Below, in pieces: positions 44,601 through 54,200 of a DNA stretch of 64,000 nucleotides. The notes below the pieces were generated by a model, which had not been told where the DNA came from, ran no database searches, and saw only the letters and a list, made by a program, of their open reading frames with translations. Position 1 is the stretch's first letter. Each line of letters begins with the position of its first letter. The translations under genes and the position numbers were made by a program. Location: NCBI RefSeq assembly GCF_030936135.1, contig NC_082631.1, positions 676,721-740,720 on the forward strand. Direction: 5' to 3'. Source of the stretch: Gavia stellata (Eukaryota > Chordata > Aves > Gaviiformes > Gaviidae).

Positions 44601-45623
44601 ACCAACATCACCAACACTGTCACCGTCACCCCCACTGGCACCATCACCATCATCACATGATCGTCACTGTCACCAACACCATCACTGTCACTGTCATCCT
44701 CATTGGCACCAGCACCATCATCATCATCACCAGCATTGCTGGGGTCATGGTCATCGTCACCCCCGTGGTCACTGTCACCATCAACATCATGCCCATTGAC
44801 ACCATTATGGTCACCCCCATCATCACCAACATCATCGTCATCACCATCACCATCACTGTCACCATCATTGTCACTGTCATCATCGTCATCCCCATTGTCA
44901 ACACCATTGTCAATTGGTACCATCACTGTCATCCTCATTTTCACCATCAGTCATTGTCACCATCAACCGTGTTGTCACTGTCACCGTCATCCCCATTGGT
45001 ACCAGCATCACCACCATCATCATCACCCCCACTGTCACCATCACCACCATCGTCCCCATCATCATCACCATCACCCCATTGCCATCACCATCATTCACAC
45101 CAGCCCTGTCATTGTCACTGTTCATGTCACTGTCACCATCAGCCCCTTGTCACCATCACCGTCATCCCCATTGGCACCAGCATCACCACCATCATCATCA
45201 CCCCCACTGTCAACATCACCACCATCGTCCCCATCGTCATCGCCATCACCCCATTGCCATCACCATCATTCACACCAGTCACCGTCATTGTCACTGTCAC
45301 CGTCATCCCCACTGGCACCAGCACCCCAGTACCCCTTTCTGGGGCAATTACCCCCCCAGTTACCCCACCCTGGGGCAGTTCCACACCCCGCCCCGGTGCG
45401 TATTTGCCCCTGGTCTCACCTGTGACATCTGGGGACGGGGACAGATGTCCCGGGGGGGCACGGCACGGGGCAGGAGGGCGTTGAGGAGGTGGCAGAGCAG
45501 CACCCCGTCCCGCAGCGCCTGCGCCAGGTCCCACACCTGCCCCCCAGGGCTGCTCGCCCGGTGCCCCGCGGGCAGCACCCGCGCCGCCACCAGCCAACGG
45601 GCGCACTGCCGCCACGCCTCCAT
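29412..45623 (-). CDS. VAV1: VAV1, Rho/Rac guanine nucleotide exchange factor and adaptor (about 841 aa)
   Basis: Twenty-seven coding exons, the number known for human VAV1, spell CH, acidic, DH, PH, C1, SH3, SH2 and SH3 modules in order. The C-terminus [17 protein letters not shown] and internal blocks such as [17 protein letters not shown] are diagnostic. Known role: phosphorylation by Src/Syk kinases in lymphocytes opens the acidic-region tyrosines and activates Rac/Rho exchange below antigen receptors. The start [11 protein letters not shown] has a good context (GCGCCATGG). The summed exons are 2,529 nt. Removing 3 nt at two apparent insertions gives 842 codons including the stop, close to the 845-aa human protein. 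The insertions (exon 2, +2; exon 8, +1) break the frame as written. All other junctions and motifs are intact, so sequencing error is favoured over pseudogenisation. Confidence 0.96.
29710..30990. repeat. VAV1 intron 25: CCACC-rich minisatellite, 39-bp unit
   Basis: From about 30180 the unit CACCAGGAGGGACCCCACCA plus CCTCCACCCCACCTTCACC repeats with a period of about 39 bp and internal 18-bp duplications. 29710-30170 is a looser TCCCCCTTGGCC-type pyrimidine-rich stretch. Confidence 0.9.
30998..32344 (-). other. VAV1: VAV1 exons 22-25: SH2 domain
   Basis: Exons 32313-32344 (only 32 nt, [10 protein letters not shown]), 31410-31526, 31228-31315 and 30998-31112. Blocks: [34 protein letters not shown] (the FLVR arginine is present), [20 protein letters not shown] and [19 protein letters not shown]. 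Phosphotyrosine binding should be retained. Confidence 0.93.
31560..32280. repeat. VAV1 intron 22: GGAAGGATTTGGGG-type repeat
   Basis: Degenerate repeats of AGGATTTGGGGTGACCC and CAGGAAGGATGGGGGACCC. No coding exon was seen in this stretch. Confidence 0.7.
32498..33613 (-). other. VAV1: VAV1 exons 19-21: N-terminal SH3 domain
   Basis: Exons 33568-33613, 33334-33470 and 32498-32563. Blocks: [31 protein letters not shown] and [14 protein letters not shown]. The proline-rich PPPPG insert and the GWFP strand are typical of the Vav N-terminal SH3. Confidence 0.92.
32765..33297. repeat. 43-bp minisatellite, about 12 copies
   Basis: The unit is CATAGCGGAGGTCCATCCCA followed by GTGTGGCCATGGTGGTCTCCCCC. 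Period 43 was checked at 32771, 32814 and 32857. It lies in the VAV1 intron between exons 20 and 21. Confidence 0.93.
33837..34343. repeat. 36-bp minisatellite, 14 copies, with ZNF143-like and YY1-like motifs
   Basis: The unit is ATCCCACAATGCCCTATTCC followed by ATGTTGGCCATCTTGT. Copies partly alternate between CTATTCCATGTT and CTGCTCCTCATT, making a 72-bp pattern. It lies in the VAV1 intron between exons 17 and 18. The unit contains TCCCACAATGCC (fits the Staf/ZNF143 consensus) and GGCCATCTTG (fits YY1). Confidence 0.93.
34660..35140. repeat. CTTGACCCACCTTGGCC-type repeat
   Basis: Short degenerate units of about 22-30 bp (GACCCACCTTGGCCTTGG, CAACCCACCCAGG) fill the VAV1 intron between exons 16 and 17. 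Confidence 0.8.
35620..36115. repeat. GACCTGGACACCTGGGTTCA-type repeat with a longer internal duplication
   Basis: Units around ACCTGGACACCTGGGTTCAT. A larger block (GGGAAGAGGACACCTGGGAC through CACTAGGTCCACCAAGGACC) occurs twice, near 35790 and 35955. VAV1 intron between exons 14 and 15. Confidence 0.8.
36400..36940. repeat. TCCCCATGGGTGTCCCCATG-type minisatellite
   Basis: Composite units built from CCCATGTTCTTGTGGTGTTC and CCCATGTCCCCATGGGTGTC. VAV1 intron between exons 13 and 14. Confidence 0.88.
37450..38100. repeat. C-rich CCCCCCAGGATCCCCCCAAG-type low-complexity repeat
   Basis: Degenerate CCCCCAGGACC / CCAAGACCCCC units fill the VAV1 intron between exons 11 and 12. No other content was recognised. 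Confidence 0.75.
38270..38795. repeat. CCCTCCCCAGGGGACCCAGG-type minisatellite
   Basis: Units of about 22-45 bp of CCCTCCCCAGGGGACCCAGG, joined by GGTGCCCCAGGGTACCCAGG. The array reaches the splice donor of VAV1 exon 10. Confidence 0.88.
39430..39970. repeat. AAATGGACCTGAAATGGATG-type minisatellite
   Basis: Units of about 16-33 bp (AAAATGGACCTGAAATGG, ATGGAATTGCCCCCA). They fill the VAV1 intron between exons 8 and 9, followed by a C-rich 40005-40230 stretch of GGACCCCCCATTGCCCCCC units. Confidence 0.85.
40430..41205. repeat. Second locus of the ACTGGGAGCA minisatellite family, VAV1 intron 7
   Basis: Units GTTACTGGGAGCAGTGGGAG and GGGTTACTGGGGGATACTG, with a 42-bp-like sub-array near 40700-40910. 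The core TACTGGGAGCACTGGGA is the same as in the 11.9-15.0 kb array, 25 kb away. Confidence 0.92.
41340..42595. repeat. CCCCATGTCCCC minisatellite with 150-bp higher-order repeat
   Basis: Short CCCCCATGTCCCC units are organised into a 150-bp block. CATGTCCTCTTATTTCCC recurs at 41891, 42041, 42191, 42341 and 42491, with only a few differences between blocks. VAV1 intron between exons 6 and 7. Confidence 0.93.
43020..43905. repeat. CCCCCTAATACCCCTCTAAT-type repeat
   Basis: Degenerate 10-20-bp units (AATACCCCCCAATACC) fill the VAV1 intron between exons 4 and 5. One longer block near 43140-43210 recurs near 43265-43335. Confidence 0.85.
44395..45330. repeat. Trinucleotide-type (CAY)n tract, ATCACC/GTCACC
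   Basis: About 900 bp of interrupted CAC/ATC/GTC/ACC triplets in VAV1 intron 1. A larger block around 44985-45090 (CATCCCCATTGGTACCAGCA) is repeated near 45165-45270. Confidence 0.93.
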
Positions 45624-45679
45624 GGCGCCTGCTGATGGGGGGAGACAACGGCGATGGGGTCCGGTGGGATGGCGTCTAG

Positions 45680-46330
45680 GGATAAGCCGATGGAGATGGG
45701 TCCTGGTGGGACCACTTCTGAGGAGGAGCCGATGGAGATGATGTCCTGGTGGGACAACTTCTGGGGAGGAGCCGATGGAGATGCGTCCTGGTTGACAACT
45801 TCTGGGAGGAGCCGATGGAGAAGCGTCCTGGTTGGACAACTTCTGAGGAAGAGCCGATGGAGATGTGTCCTGGTGGACCACTTCTGAGGAAGAGCCGATG
45901 GAGATGTGTCCTGGTGGGACAACTTCTGGGGAGGAGCTGATGGAGATGACGTCCTGGTTGGACAACTTCTGAGGAGGAGCCGATGGAGAGGACGTCCTGG
46001 TGGGACCACTTCTGAGGAAGAGCCAATGGAGATGCGTCCTGGTAGGACGGCCTCTGGGGGGAGCAGCAGAAGATGAGGTCCTGCAGTGCAACCACTTCTG
46101 GGGAAGAGCTGATGGAGATGAGGTCCTGGTGGGATGTTGTCTGAGGAGTAGCTGATGGAGATGGATCTTGGTGGGACCACTTCCAGGGAGGAGAAGCAGA
46201 AGACGAATACCTGCAGTGCAACCACTTCTGGTGAGGTTCAACAGAGGTGAGGCCTTGGTGGGATCACGTCCAGCGAGGAACCGATGGAGGTGAGGCCCTG
46301 GTGGGATGACTTCTGGTGAGGAGCTGATGG
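45680..46330. repeat. Minisatellite of GGAGCCGATGGAGATG type upstream of VAV1
   Basis: About 15 copies of a roughly 40-45-bp unit (GAGCCGATGGAGATGCGTCC then TGGTGGGACAACTTCTGAGG) begin about 60 bp upstream of the VAV1 start codon. The VAV1 5'UTR and promoter therefore either include this array or lie on either side of it. Confidence 0.88.
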
Positions 46331-46879
46331 AGATGAGTCTTCGACCACTTCTGGGAGGCTCCCACAGCAAGGGGGGGTTCTTCCCCCCCAAGAACCACAA
46401 AGTCTGGGGAGGAAACGGTGGTGATGGGGCCCCACGGCACAGCCACCGGCAGTGAGAAGCGGACGGCGTCGGTCTCCTTTCCACCACTGCCGCCCACGCC
46501 TGGAGAAGACCGGGTGCCGAGGGGCTCCTTCCCCCTGGAGCACCCACGTCTGGGGAGGGTTCGGTGGCCTCAGGGGCCACCCGGTGTGGGCAGCAGTGGC
46601 GGTGGGGCCCAGCTGGGCCTGGGGGTTCTCAGGGGTGCCGGAAGCCGGCGGTGCCGCGCCTGCGCCCCGGGGTGCCGCGGGACCAATGGAAAATTGTCAC
46701 GGCGCCCGGATGCCGGGGTCCTTCCTGCCCCTGCACCGGCAGCCGGGGTGGGGGAACGAGGGGGCCCATGGGGGGAACCCAGGTGCCTGGGGACTGCACC
46801 CACAGCCAAGGGTGCCCGTGGAGGAGACCGGGCATCTGGGCATGGTGACCCTATGGGTCCCATGAGGTACCCAGGCATC

Positions 46880-47695
46880 TGGGACCTGTTGGGGGTCTCA
46901 GGGGGGACCCACGGCATCCGGGGTGCCTACCAAGGATCCAGGAGGGGACCTCGGTGTGCGGGGGTGGACCCAGGGCATCCGGGTTCCTGCCAGAGGGGGT
47001 CCAGGGGAGGGGGACCCAGGCGTCCGAGTCCAGGAGGGGGACCCAGTCACCCGGGTCCAGGGGGGATCCAGGCATCCGGGTCCTCGCAAGGAACCAGGAG
47101 GGGACCCATGTGTTGGGGGTCCAGGGGGGACCCAGGTGTTGGAGGTCCAGGAAGGACCCAGGCATCCGGGTCCTCACAAGGGTCCAGGAGGGACCCAGGT
47201 GTCCGAGCCCAGGAGGGGACCCAGTCACCCGGGTCCAGGGGGTCCCAGGCGTCTGGGTCCTCGCAAGGGACCAGGAGGGGACCCGGGTGTTGGGGGTCCA
47301 GGGAGGACACAGGCATCTGGATCCTAGCAAGGGACCAGGAGGGGACACGGGTGTCGGGGATCCAGGGGGGTCCCAGCCGTCTGGGTCCTAGCAAGGGACC
47401 GGGAGGGGACCCAGGCGTCTGAGTCCAGGGGGAACCCAGGCATCTGGGTCCTCGCAAGGGACCAGGAGGGGACCCAGGTGTCAGGGGTCCAGGAGGGGAC
47501 CCAGTCACCCGGGTCCAGGGAGGACCAGGCATCCCGGTCCTTGCAAGGGACCAGGAGGGGACCCGGGTGTTGGCGGTCCAGGAGGGGACCCAGTCACCCA
47601 GGTCCAGGGGGGACGCAGGCGTCCGAGTCCTCACAAGGGACCAGGAGGGGACCCGGGGTGTCGGGGGGTCCAGGGGGGACCCAGGTGTCCAGATC
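46880..47695. repeat. Minisatellite of GGACCCAGGCATCCGGGTCC type in the VAV1-C3 spacer
   Basis: Units of about 30 bp (GGACCAGGAGGGGACCCAGG and CATCCGGGTCCTCGCAAGG) fill much of the 2.6 kb between the divergent VAV1 and C3 starts. 46340-46870 shows no repeat or gene that I can support. Confidence 0.88.
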
Positions 47696-48174
47696 CTGCT
47701 CACCCCCACCCCACAACCCAGGAGGGTCCTGGGTTTCCCCTGGTGTCCCCCCCATTCCCCGTTGCGTCCCCCCCCTCTGGTGTCCCTTCCCGTGTCCCCC
47801 GCCCCGCCGCGGTGTCACAACTCCCCGTGGCCCCTCGCCAGCTGCCTTCCCCGAAATGAGGAAGGACCCAGGCGTCCGGGCAGCCCCACCCCCCACATGG
47901 GTGGACCCAGTCCTCCTGTGGTTCCCAGCCCCCACCCAGGTGGACCCAAGGATTTGGGACACCCCCTTCACCCCCACAGTGGGTCCCAGACTCCCTTGGC
48001 ACGGGTGGACCCAGGGGTCCGGGCAGACCCTCCCCGACCCCCACCCAGGTGGACCCAGGGGTCCGGGCCCCCCCTCCTTGTATATGGGTGGACCCACAAG
48101 TCTGGGCCTGGTTGGCACGGGTGGACCCACACGTCTGGGGCGCTGATGTGGGTGGACCCAGGCATCCGGGTGCT

Positions 48175-48206
48175 GGTTACCCATTAACCAGTGGTGCCAC
48201 CATAAA
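48175..48206 (+). promoter_or_regulatory. C3: C3 core promoter: HNF1-like site and TATA-like box
   Basis: GGTTACCCATTAACC (48175-48189) matches 13 of 15 positions of the palindromic HNF1 consensus. CATAAA (48201-48206) sits about 45 bp before the start codon and is a TATA variant. Both fit strong liver expression of C3. No functional evidence is available. Confidence 0.5.
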
Positions 48207-48250
48207 GGGACCCCCCACCGGACCCCCAGTTCCCGTCCCCCACTACAGCC

Positions 48251-51200
48251 ATGGGGGCTCCGGCGCTGCCCCTCCTCCTCGGCCTTCTGCTGCTGCATGT
48301 GGCCCCCACCCATGCCCAAATGTGAGTCACGGGGACCCCCCAACCATTGGACACCCCCCCCTTCCCCCTCAGATCCCCCGTGCACCCATGGGACCCCACC
48401 CAATCATTGGACCCCCCTCTTCTGGGACCCCCCCACACCTTGGGATTCCCCATGTGCCCATGGGACCCCCCCAACCCCTTGGACCCCCTCTTCTGGGACA
48501 CCCCTCACCCACCCATGGGATCCCTACACCCTGAGATCCCCTCACCCATGGGATCCCCACCCATAGGACCCCCCTGGCTGAGACCCCAATGGCTGGGACC
48601 CACTCCCCAACCAAGACCCCCTGCCCCAGATGGAACCCCCATGGTAGACCCCCCCCATGGCCAGGACCCCCCCACCCTATATTGAACCCCCCATGGCCAG
48701 GATCACCCACCCTGAAGGAAACCCCCATATCTGGGACCTCCTAAACCAGGACCCCCCTGTCTGGGACCCCCACCCCAACTGGGACCCCTCTGCCAGGGAC
48801 CCCCAACCTACCTGGGACCCCCCCTGACCAGGGTCCCCACCCCAGATGGGAGCCCCCTTTCCAGGACCCTGCCGGGGTGGGTGCTGGAGGGCAATGGGGG
48901 GGATATTGGGGTGCAACAGAGGATTTGGGGGTGCTTCAGATGGGGCAGATCGGGGGGGGTCCCTGGGGTGCCATAGGGTCCCCAGGGTGCTGGGTGCTGT
49001 GGGGGACAGGACAAGGGCTCCCTAAGGTGCTGTGGGGACAGATTGGTTGGGGTTCTGGGTGCTGTGAGGTCCCCAGGGTGCTCTGGGGGACCCCGTGACA
49101 GCCCCCCCATGACGGCTGGTGTCCCCAGGGTGACGATGGTGACACCGGCGGTGCTGCGGCTGGAGACGGAGGAGCGGGTGGTACTGGAGGCACCGGGGTT
49201 GAGCTCCCCCACCGAGGCCACCCTCCTGGTGCAGGACTTTCCCCTCAAGCGTCACGTGCTTTACCAGATCCGTGTGCCGCTGAGCCCCGCAGAGGGCATG
49301 TTGGCCACCACCACCATCAAGGTATGTCACCACCCCCGTGTCACCTCCCTGCTGGTCACTGCCCTCTCCTGCCCCGGGGAGGGTGGCCCATGGGGCTCAA
49401 CCTTGTACGAGATGGTGGAGAATCTCCACAGGGCTGGTGGGATCTGGGGGAGGATGGTCACCACGGTGTCTTTGGGGATGGTCGCTCTGAGGTCCTTGGG
49501 GACAGTCACCCCAGGTCCCTGGGGACAGTGACCCCAGGGTCCTTGGAGATGGTCACCCTATGATTAGAGGATGGACACCCCTGGCTCCTTGACGATGGTC
49601 ACCCCCGGAGTCCTTGGGGACTGTCACCCAGCACCCTCAGCCCCATTCCCTGGGCATGGGTGCCATCTGGTGTCCCCCTGCCCCATCCCTGTGGTGCAGG
49701 TGCCACCTGGTGTCCTCTGTCACCGTAGGTGTTGGCCAAGGCACTGCCGCAGGCAGTGGGGAAGCAGTTTGTCTCGGTGACGGCGCGGGTGGCCCAAGTG
49801 ACCCTGGAGAAGGTGCTGCTGGTGTCACTCCAGAGCGGGTCACATCTTCCTGCAGACCGACAAGCCCATCTACACCCCTGGCTCCACTGGTGTGTCCTTG
49901 GGGTGCTGGGTCTCAGCATGGCATGTTGGGGTGCTGGTGGCACCTTGGGGTGTTGGGTCCCCTCCATGGTACCTTTGGGGTCTTGGTGACATCTTGGGGT
50001 GTTGGGGCACCTCCACAGCACCTGGTGTGACCTTGGGGTGCCAGAACACATTTGGGGACATCCCCCGGCATCTCCATTGGGACCCAACACCCATTTTGGG
50101 GTCCAGCACCCATTTCTGGATGTCCCCGCACCACCCCTGCTCACCTTGTCCCCTGTGTCCCCTCCCAGTGCTCTGCCGCCTCTTCGCTCTGGGCAACCTC
50201 ATGGAGCCAGCACCCAAGACAGTGATCGTGGAGGTCAAGGTGAGTGCCCGCTGGGGACACAGGGACATGGGGACACAGCCATCCATGCCACTGTCCCCAA
50301 CCACTCCATGTCCCTTCAGACGCCTGATGATGTCATCGTCAAGCAAGTGCCCGTGTCCTCACCAATGAAGACCGGCATCTTCTCCCTCAACCACAACCTG
50401 CCCGAGGTCATCAGGTGGGTGCACCTCCCAGGGTGACCCAGGGACATCCGTGACCCCGGGCTTGTCCCCTCACCCTCTCCCCCGCCTTTTCCAGCCTGGG
50501 GACATGGACGATAATGGCCAAATTTGAAGACTCACCAGAACAGGTCTTCAGCACCCAATTTGAAGTCAAGGAGTATGGTAAGGTGGGGTGGGGGTCCCCA
50601 GACACCTGGGTCCCTTGTGTCTCTCCTGGATGCCCTGGTCCATTGGGTGTCCCGTCCCCCCCAGTGCTGCCAAGCTTTGAGGTGGTCCTGGAGCCGGAGG
50701 AGAAGTTCCTCTACATCGACCGGGAGGAGGATTTCCGCGTGTCCATCACGGCCAGGTGGGATGGGGACTCCAAAACCGCTCATTTAGGGGGTGAAACCCC
50801 CATGGATGATGGTGTGGGGTGACATTCCTGCTCTGCTCCTGTGCAAAGTCCCCAGGGATGAGGGGGTGGCACGGGTGCAAGGTGACAGGTTTGAGGGTGA
50901 TGGGGGTGTGGAGAAATGGGATGATGGGGACAGGGGGTGAGGAGGACACAGGGTGATGGTGATGGAGGTGGCAGGGCGTGATGGGGTGACAGGGGGACAT
51001 GGGCATGTGGAGTGACAGGGACAGGGTGATGAAGATGATATGGGGCAATAGGGTGACAGGGTTGCATGACAAGGGGATGCGGGGACATGGGGTGACTGTG
51101 ATGTGGATGTGATGGGGACATGGGGATGGGTTGACGGTGACAATGGTGGCTTGAACCCAGGTACCTGTATGGGAAGCGCCTGCAGGGGACAGCCTTTGTC

Positions 51201-54200
51201 CTCTTCGGCGTTATGGTGGACGACGAGAAGAAGAGCATCCCCCAGTCCCTGCGGCGCGTCCAGGTGACGCTGTCCTTGTCCCTGTCCCCATCCCTTGTCC
51301 CTTTTCCAGTCCCCTGTTGAGCTCTGTCCCTTGCTGAGCGCTGTCATCCCCATCCTCATCCCTGTCCCCTGTCTCATTCTGAGCTCCGCCATCCCCTATC
51401 CCCATTTCTATCCCTGTCCCCATCCCGGTCCCCGTGGCTGTCCCCTGTCCCACTAACTCCATGCCACAGGTGGCCGATGGGGACGGGGAAGCCGTGCTGT
51501 CCATGGCCATGCTGCGGCAGCGATTCGCCAACCCCCAGGAGCTGGTGGGACATTCACTCTACGTCTCCGTCACCGTCCTCACTGAGTCAGGTCTGCAGGG
51601 GGATCACGGGGGACACAGGGGACTTGGGGGGGATAGGGACAGCAGGGACGTGTGAGGCCACGGGCTCTATGTGTCTGTCACAGTCTTCAACAAGTTGAGT
51701 AGGTGGGGGGACACCTGGGGACATGTGGGGACATAGGAGATAGGGACAGCAGTGACACGTGGGACTGGGGACACGTGGGGTTAGGGGCAGCAAGGATGAG
51801 GACAGGTGGAGTTGGGGACAGCAAGGATGGGGACATCTGGGGCCACCTAAGGTCAGACGGGGCTGTTCCTTGGGGGGAACTGGGAGCTCTGTCCTGGCAC
51901 TGGGTGACATGGCCATTCCTGTGGCCACCGCAGGCAGTGACATGGTGGAGGCACAGCGCAGTGGCATCCGCATCGTGACGTCCCCGTACACCATCCACTT
52001 CACCCATACCCCCAAGTACTTCAAGCCGGGGATGCCCTTCGATCTGACGGTAATGGCATCTGGGGACAGGGATGGGGACGGCGGTGGCATTGGCCCAGGA
52101 CCCCCATGGTGCCATGGTCCCCAGCATCGGGATGGGAACAGGGCAAGCCTGGGGGTTTGTGGGTGCAGGAGACTTGGGACCAGGGTCTGTCCCCGTGTCA
52201 TATCACTGTGTCACCTGGAGAGGGCCTGGGGACCGTGGTCTGTCCCTGTGTCACCTGAATGGCACCAGGTGACATGTCCCTCATGCCATGTCCCCATGTA
52301 ATGTCCTCATGTCACACCGCATCCCCTGCAGGTCTACGTCACTAATCCAGATGAGTCCCCGGCTCCGCGTGTCACCGTCAAGGCTGATGGCTTCCAGGGT
52401 CTCGTCTCCACCCAGCGTGATGGCACAGCCAAGCTGGTCCTCAACATGCCGGCCAACAAGGACACCGTCCCCATCACTGTGAGTGGGGATAGCTACCGGG
52501 GTGGCCTTCGAACTGGGGTGGCCTTCGAACTGGGGTGGCCATGGTGCCTGGGGACAGGGGCGGTTGAAGTGACCTGGGGGTTGGGGTTGCTGAGGCAGCC
52601 AAGGAGGCTGAGATGTCCAGGGTGACCAAGGACCGTGGCCAGCATTGTCACCATTGACCAAGGGCCAGGGCAGCAGGATTGGGGGACTAGGATGGCCTAG
52701 ACATCCATGGTGGCCAAGGGTCAGGGTCACCCCAGTCACCATTGACCAAGGACCAGGACGGCCAAGGTCAGGGGGACCATGGCGGCCAACACAATTGGGT
52801 TGACCAAGACATGTAGGGTGATCAAGGACCAGGATGGCCAGTGTCAGGGAGACTGGCGGAGATGTCCATAGTGGCCAAGTTGTCCATGGTGGCCTGCAGC
52901 CAAGGTTAGCACGGTTCACCAGTGACCAAGAACTGGGATGGCCAAGGTCAGGGGGATGGGAGTGGCCAAGATGTTCAGGGTAGCCAAGGGCCAGGAGGGC
53001 CAATGTCAGGGGGACTAAGGTGGTTGAGTTGCCTAGAGTGGCCAAGACACCCAGGGTAGCAGAGATGATCAGGTTGACCAAGGAGATGATCACCGTTGAC
53101 CAAGGAGATGATCACCATTGACCAAGAACATGACCACCATTGACCAAGGGCCAGGGCAGCAGGGGTCAGGGAGACCGGGACAGCCAAGACCTCTACGGTG
53201 GCCAAGACCTCCATGGTCACCCCTGTCCAGGTCCACACCTCTCCCTGTTGACCAAGTGCCGCCATGTCACCTGTGTTGCAGGTGCGGACGAACCAGCCAG
53301 GGCTGCCTCCCGACCGCCAAGCCTCGCGGGAGATGACTGCCGAAGCTTACCGCAGCCAAGGCGGTTCCGGCAACCTCCTCCATCTGGCTGTGGGGGCCAC
53401 CGAGGTGCAGCCTGGGGACAACCTCGCCGTGAACTTCCACCTCAAGAGCAACAACAACGCTGTCCGTGACTCTGTCCCGTACTTCACCTACCTGGTGAGC
53501 GCGCTTGGCCTCTGCCAACCAACTGCCCCCCATCTTGGGGACCTGGGTGTCCAAGTACTCACCAACCCTGCCTCTCCTTGCCCGCCACAGATCATGAGCA
53601 AGGGACGCATCGTCAGCGTGGGGCGACAGCGGCACGAGGCCGGCCAGAGCCTGGTCACCATGTCGCTGCCAGTGACGGCCGAGCTCATCCCCTCCTTCCG
53701 CATCGTGGCCTACTACTACGTGATGCCCGGCGAGATTGTTGCCGACTCCGTCTGGGTTGACGTGAAGGACACTTGTATGGGCACTGTGAGTGTGTCCCCT
53801 CTGTCCCAGGGGTTGGGGGGGGCCCTGGGGGCATTGGCTGGGCCTTGGAGGTGGCTTGAGTGACCTTTGAGGGGCTTGGAGGGCCCTTGGAAGGGCTTGG
53901 GTGGCCCATGATGGGGACTGGGTGTCACTTAGGTGGTTTGGATAGTCCATGAGGGGCTTGGGCATCTCATGGGGAGCCTTGGGTGACCCGGGTGGCCCAT
54001 TGATGGTCCAGACGTTCCATGGTGGAAGACACAGCCATCTGCGACCCCTGGAGGACTCCAACACCCTGTGGGGTTGGGGTAACCCCATGGGGCAGCTCCT
54101 GGGGGTGTGGTGAAGGTTTTTTTTGGGCATCCCATGGACATGACACCCCCCCTCCACCCCGTGTCCTCGGCAGCTGGTGGTGAAGGGAGCGACGGAGGCT

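Larger units (their letters stand above)
42899..45623 (-). other. VAV1: VAV1 exons 1-5: CH domain and acidic tyrosine region (frameshift in exon 2)
   Basis: Exons 45420-45623, 44268-44386, 44129-44187, 43940-44005 and 42899-43007. CH blocks: [20 protein letters not shown] and [20 protein letters not shown]. Exon 2 ends GACGTCCGAGACACTTCGGC then AA; the family expects GAC followed directly by TTC GGC AAG, so an extra AC shifts the frame (119 nt where 117 fits). The three regulatory tyrosines are present: [18 protein letters not shown] and DDIYEDLMR, matching human Y142, Y160 and Y174. Confidence 0.9.

Noticed and set aside
44498-45484. Asp/Val/Met-rich or Thr/Ile/Val-rich open frames
   Set aside because: Translations of the CAY trinucleotide tract; no gene features.
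45624-48250. GPR108, TRIP10 or SH2D3A exons expected from human synteny
   Set aside because: No receptor, F-BAR/SH3 or SH2 sequence is visible between VAV1 and C3; the interval is mostly minisatellite.
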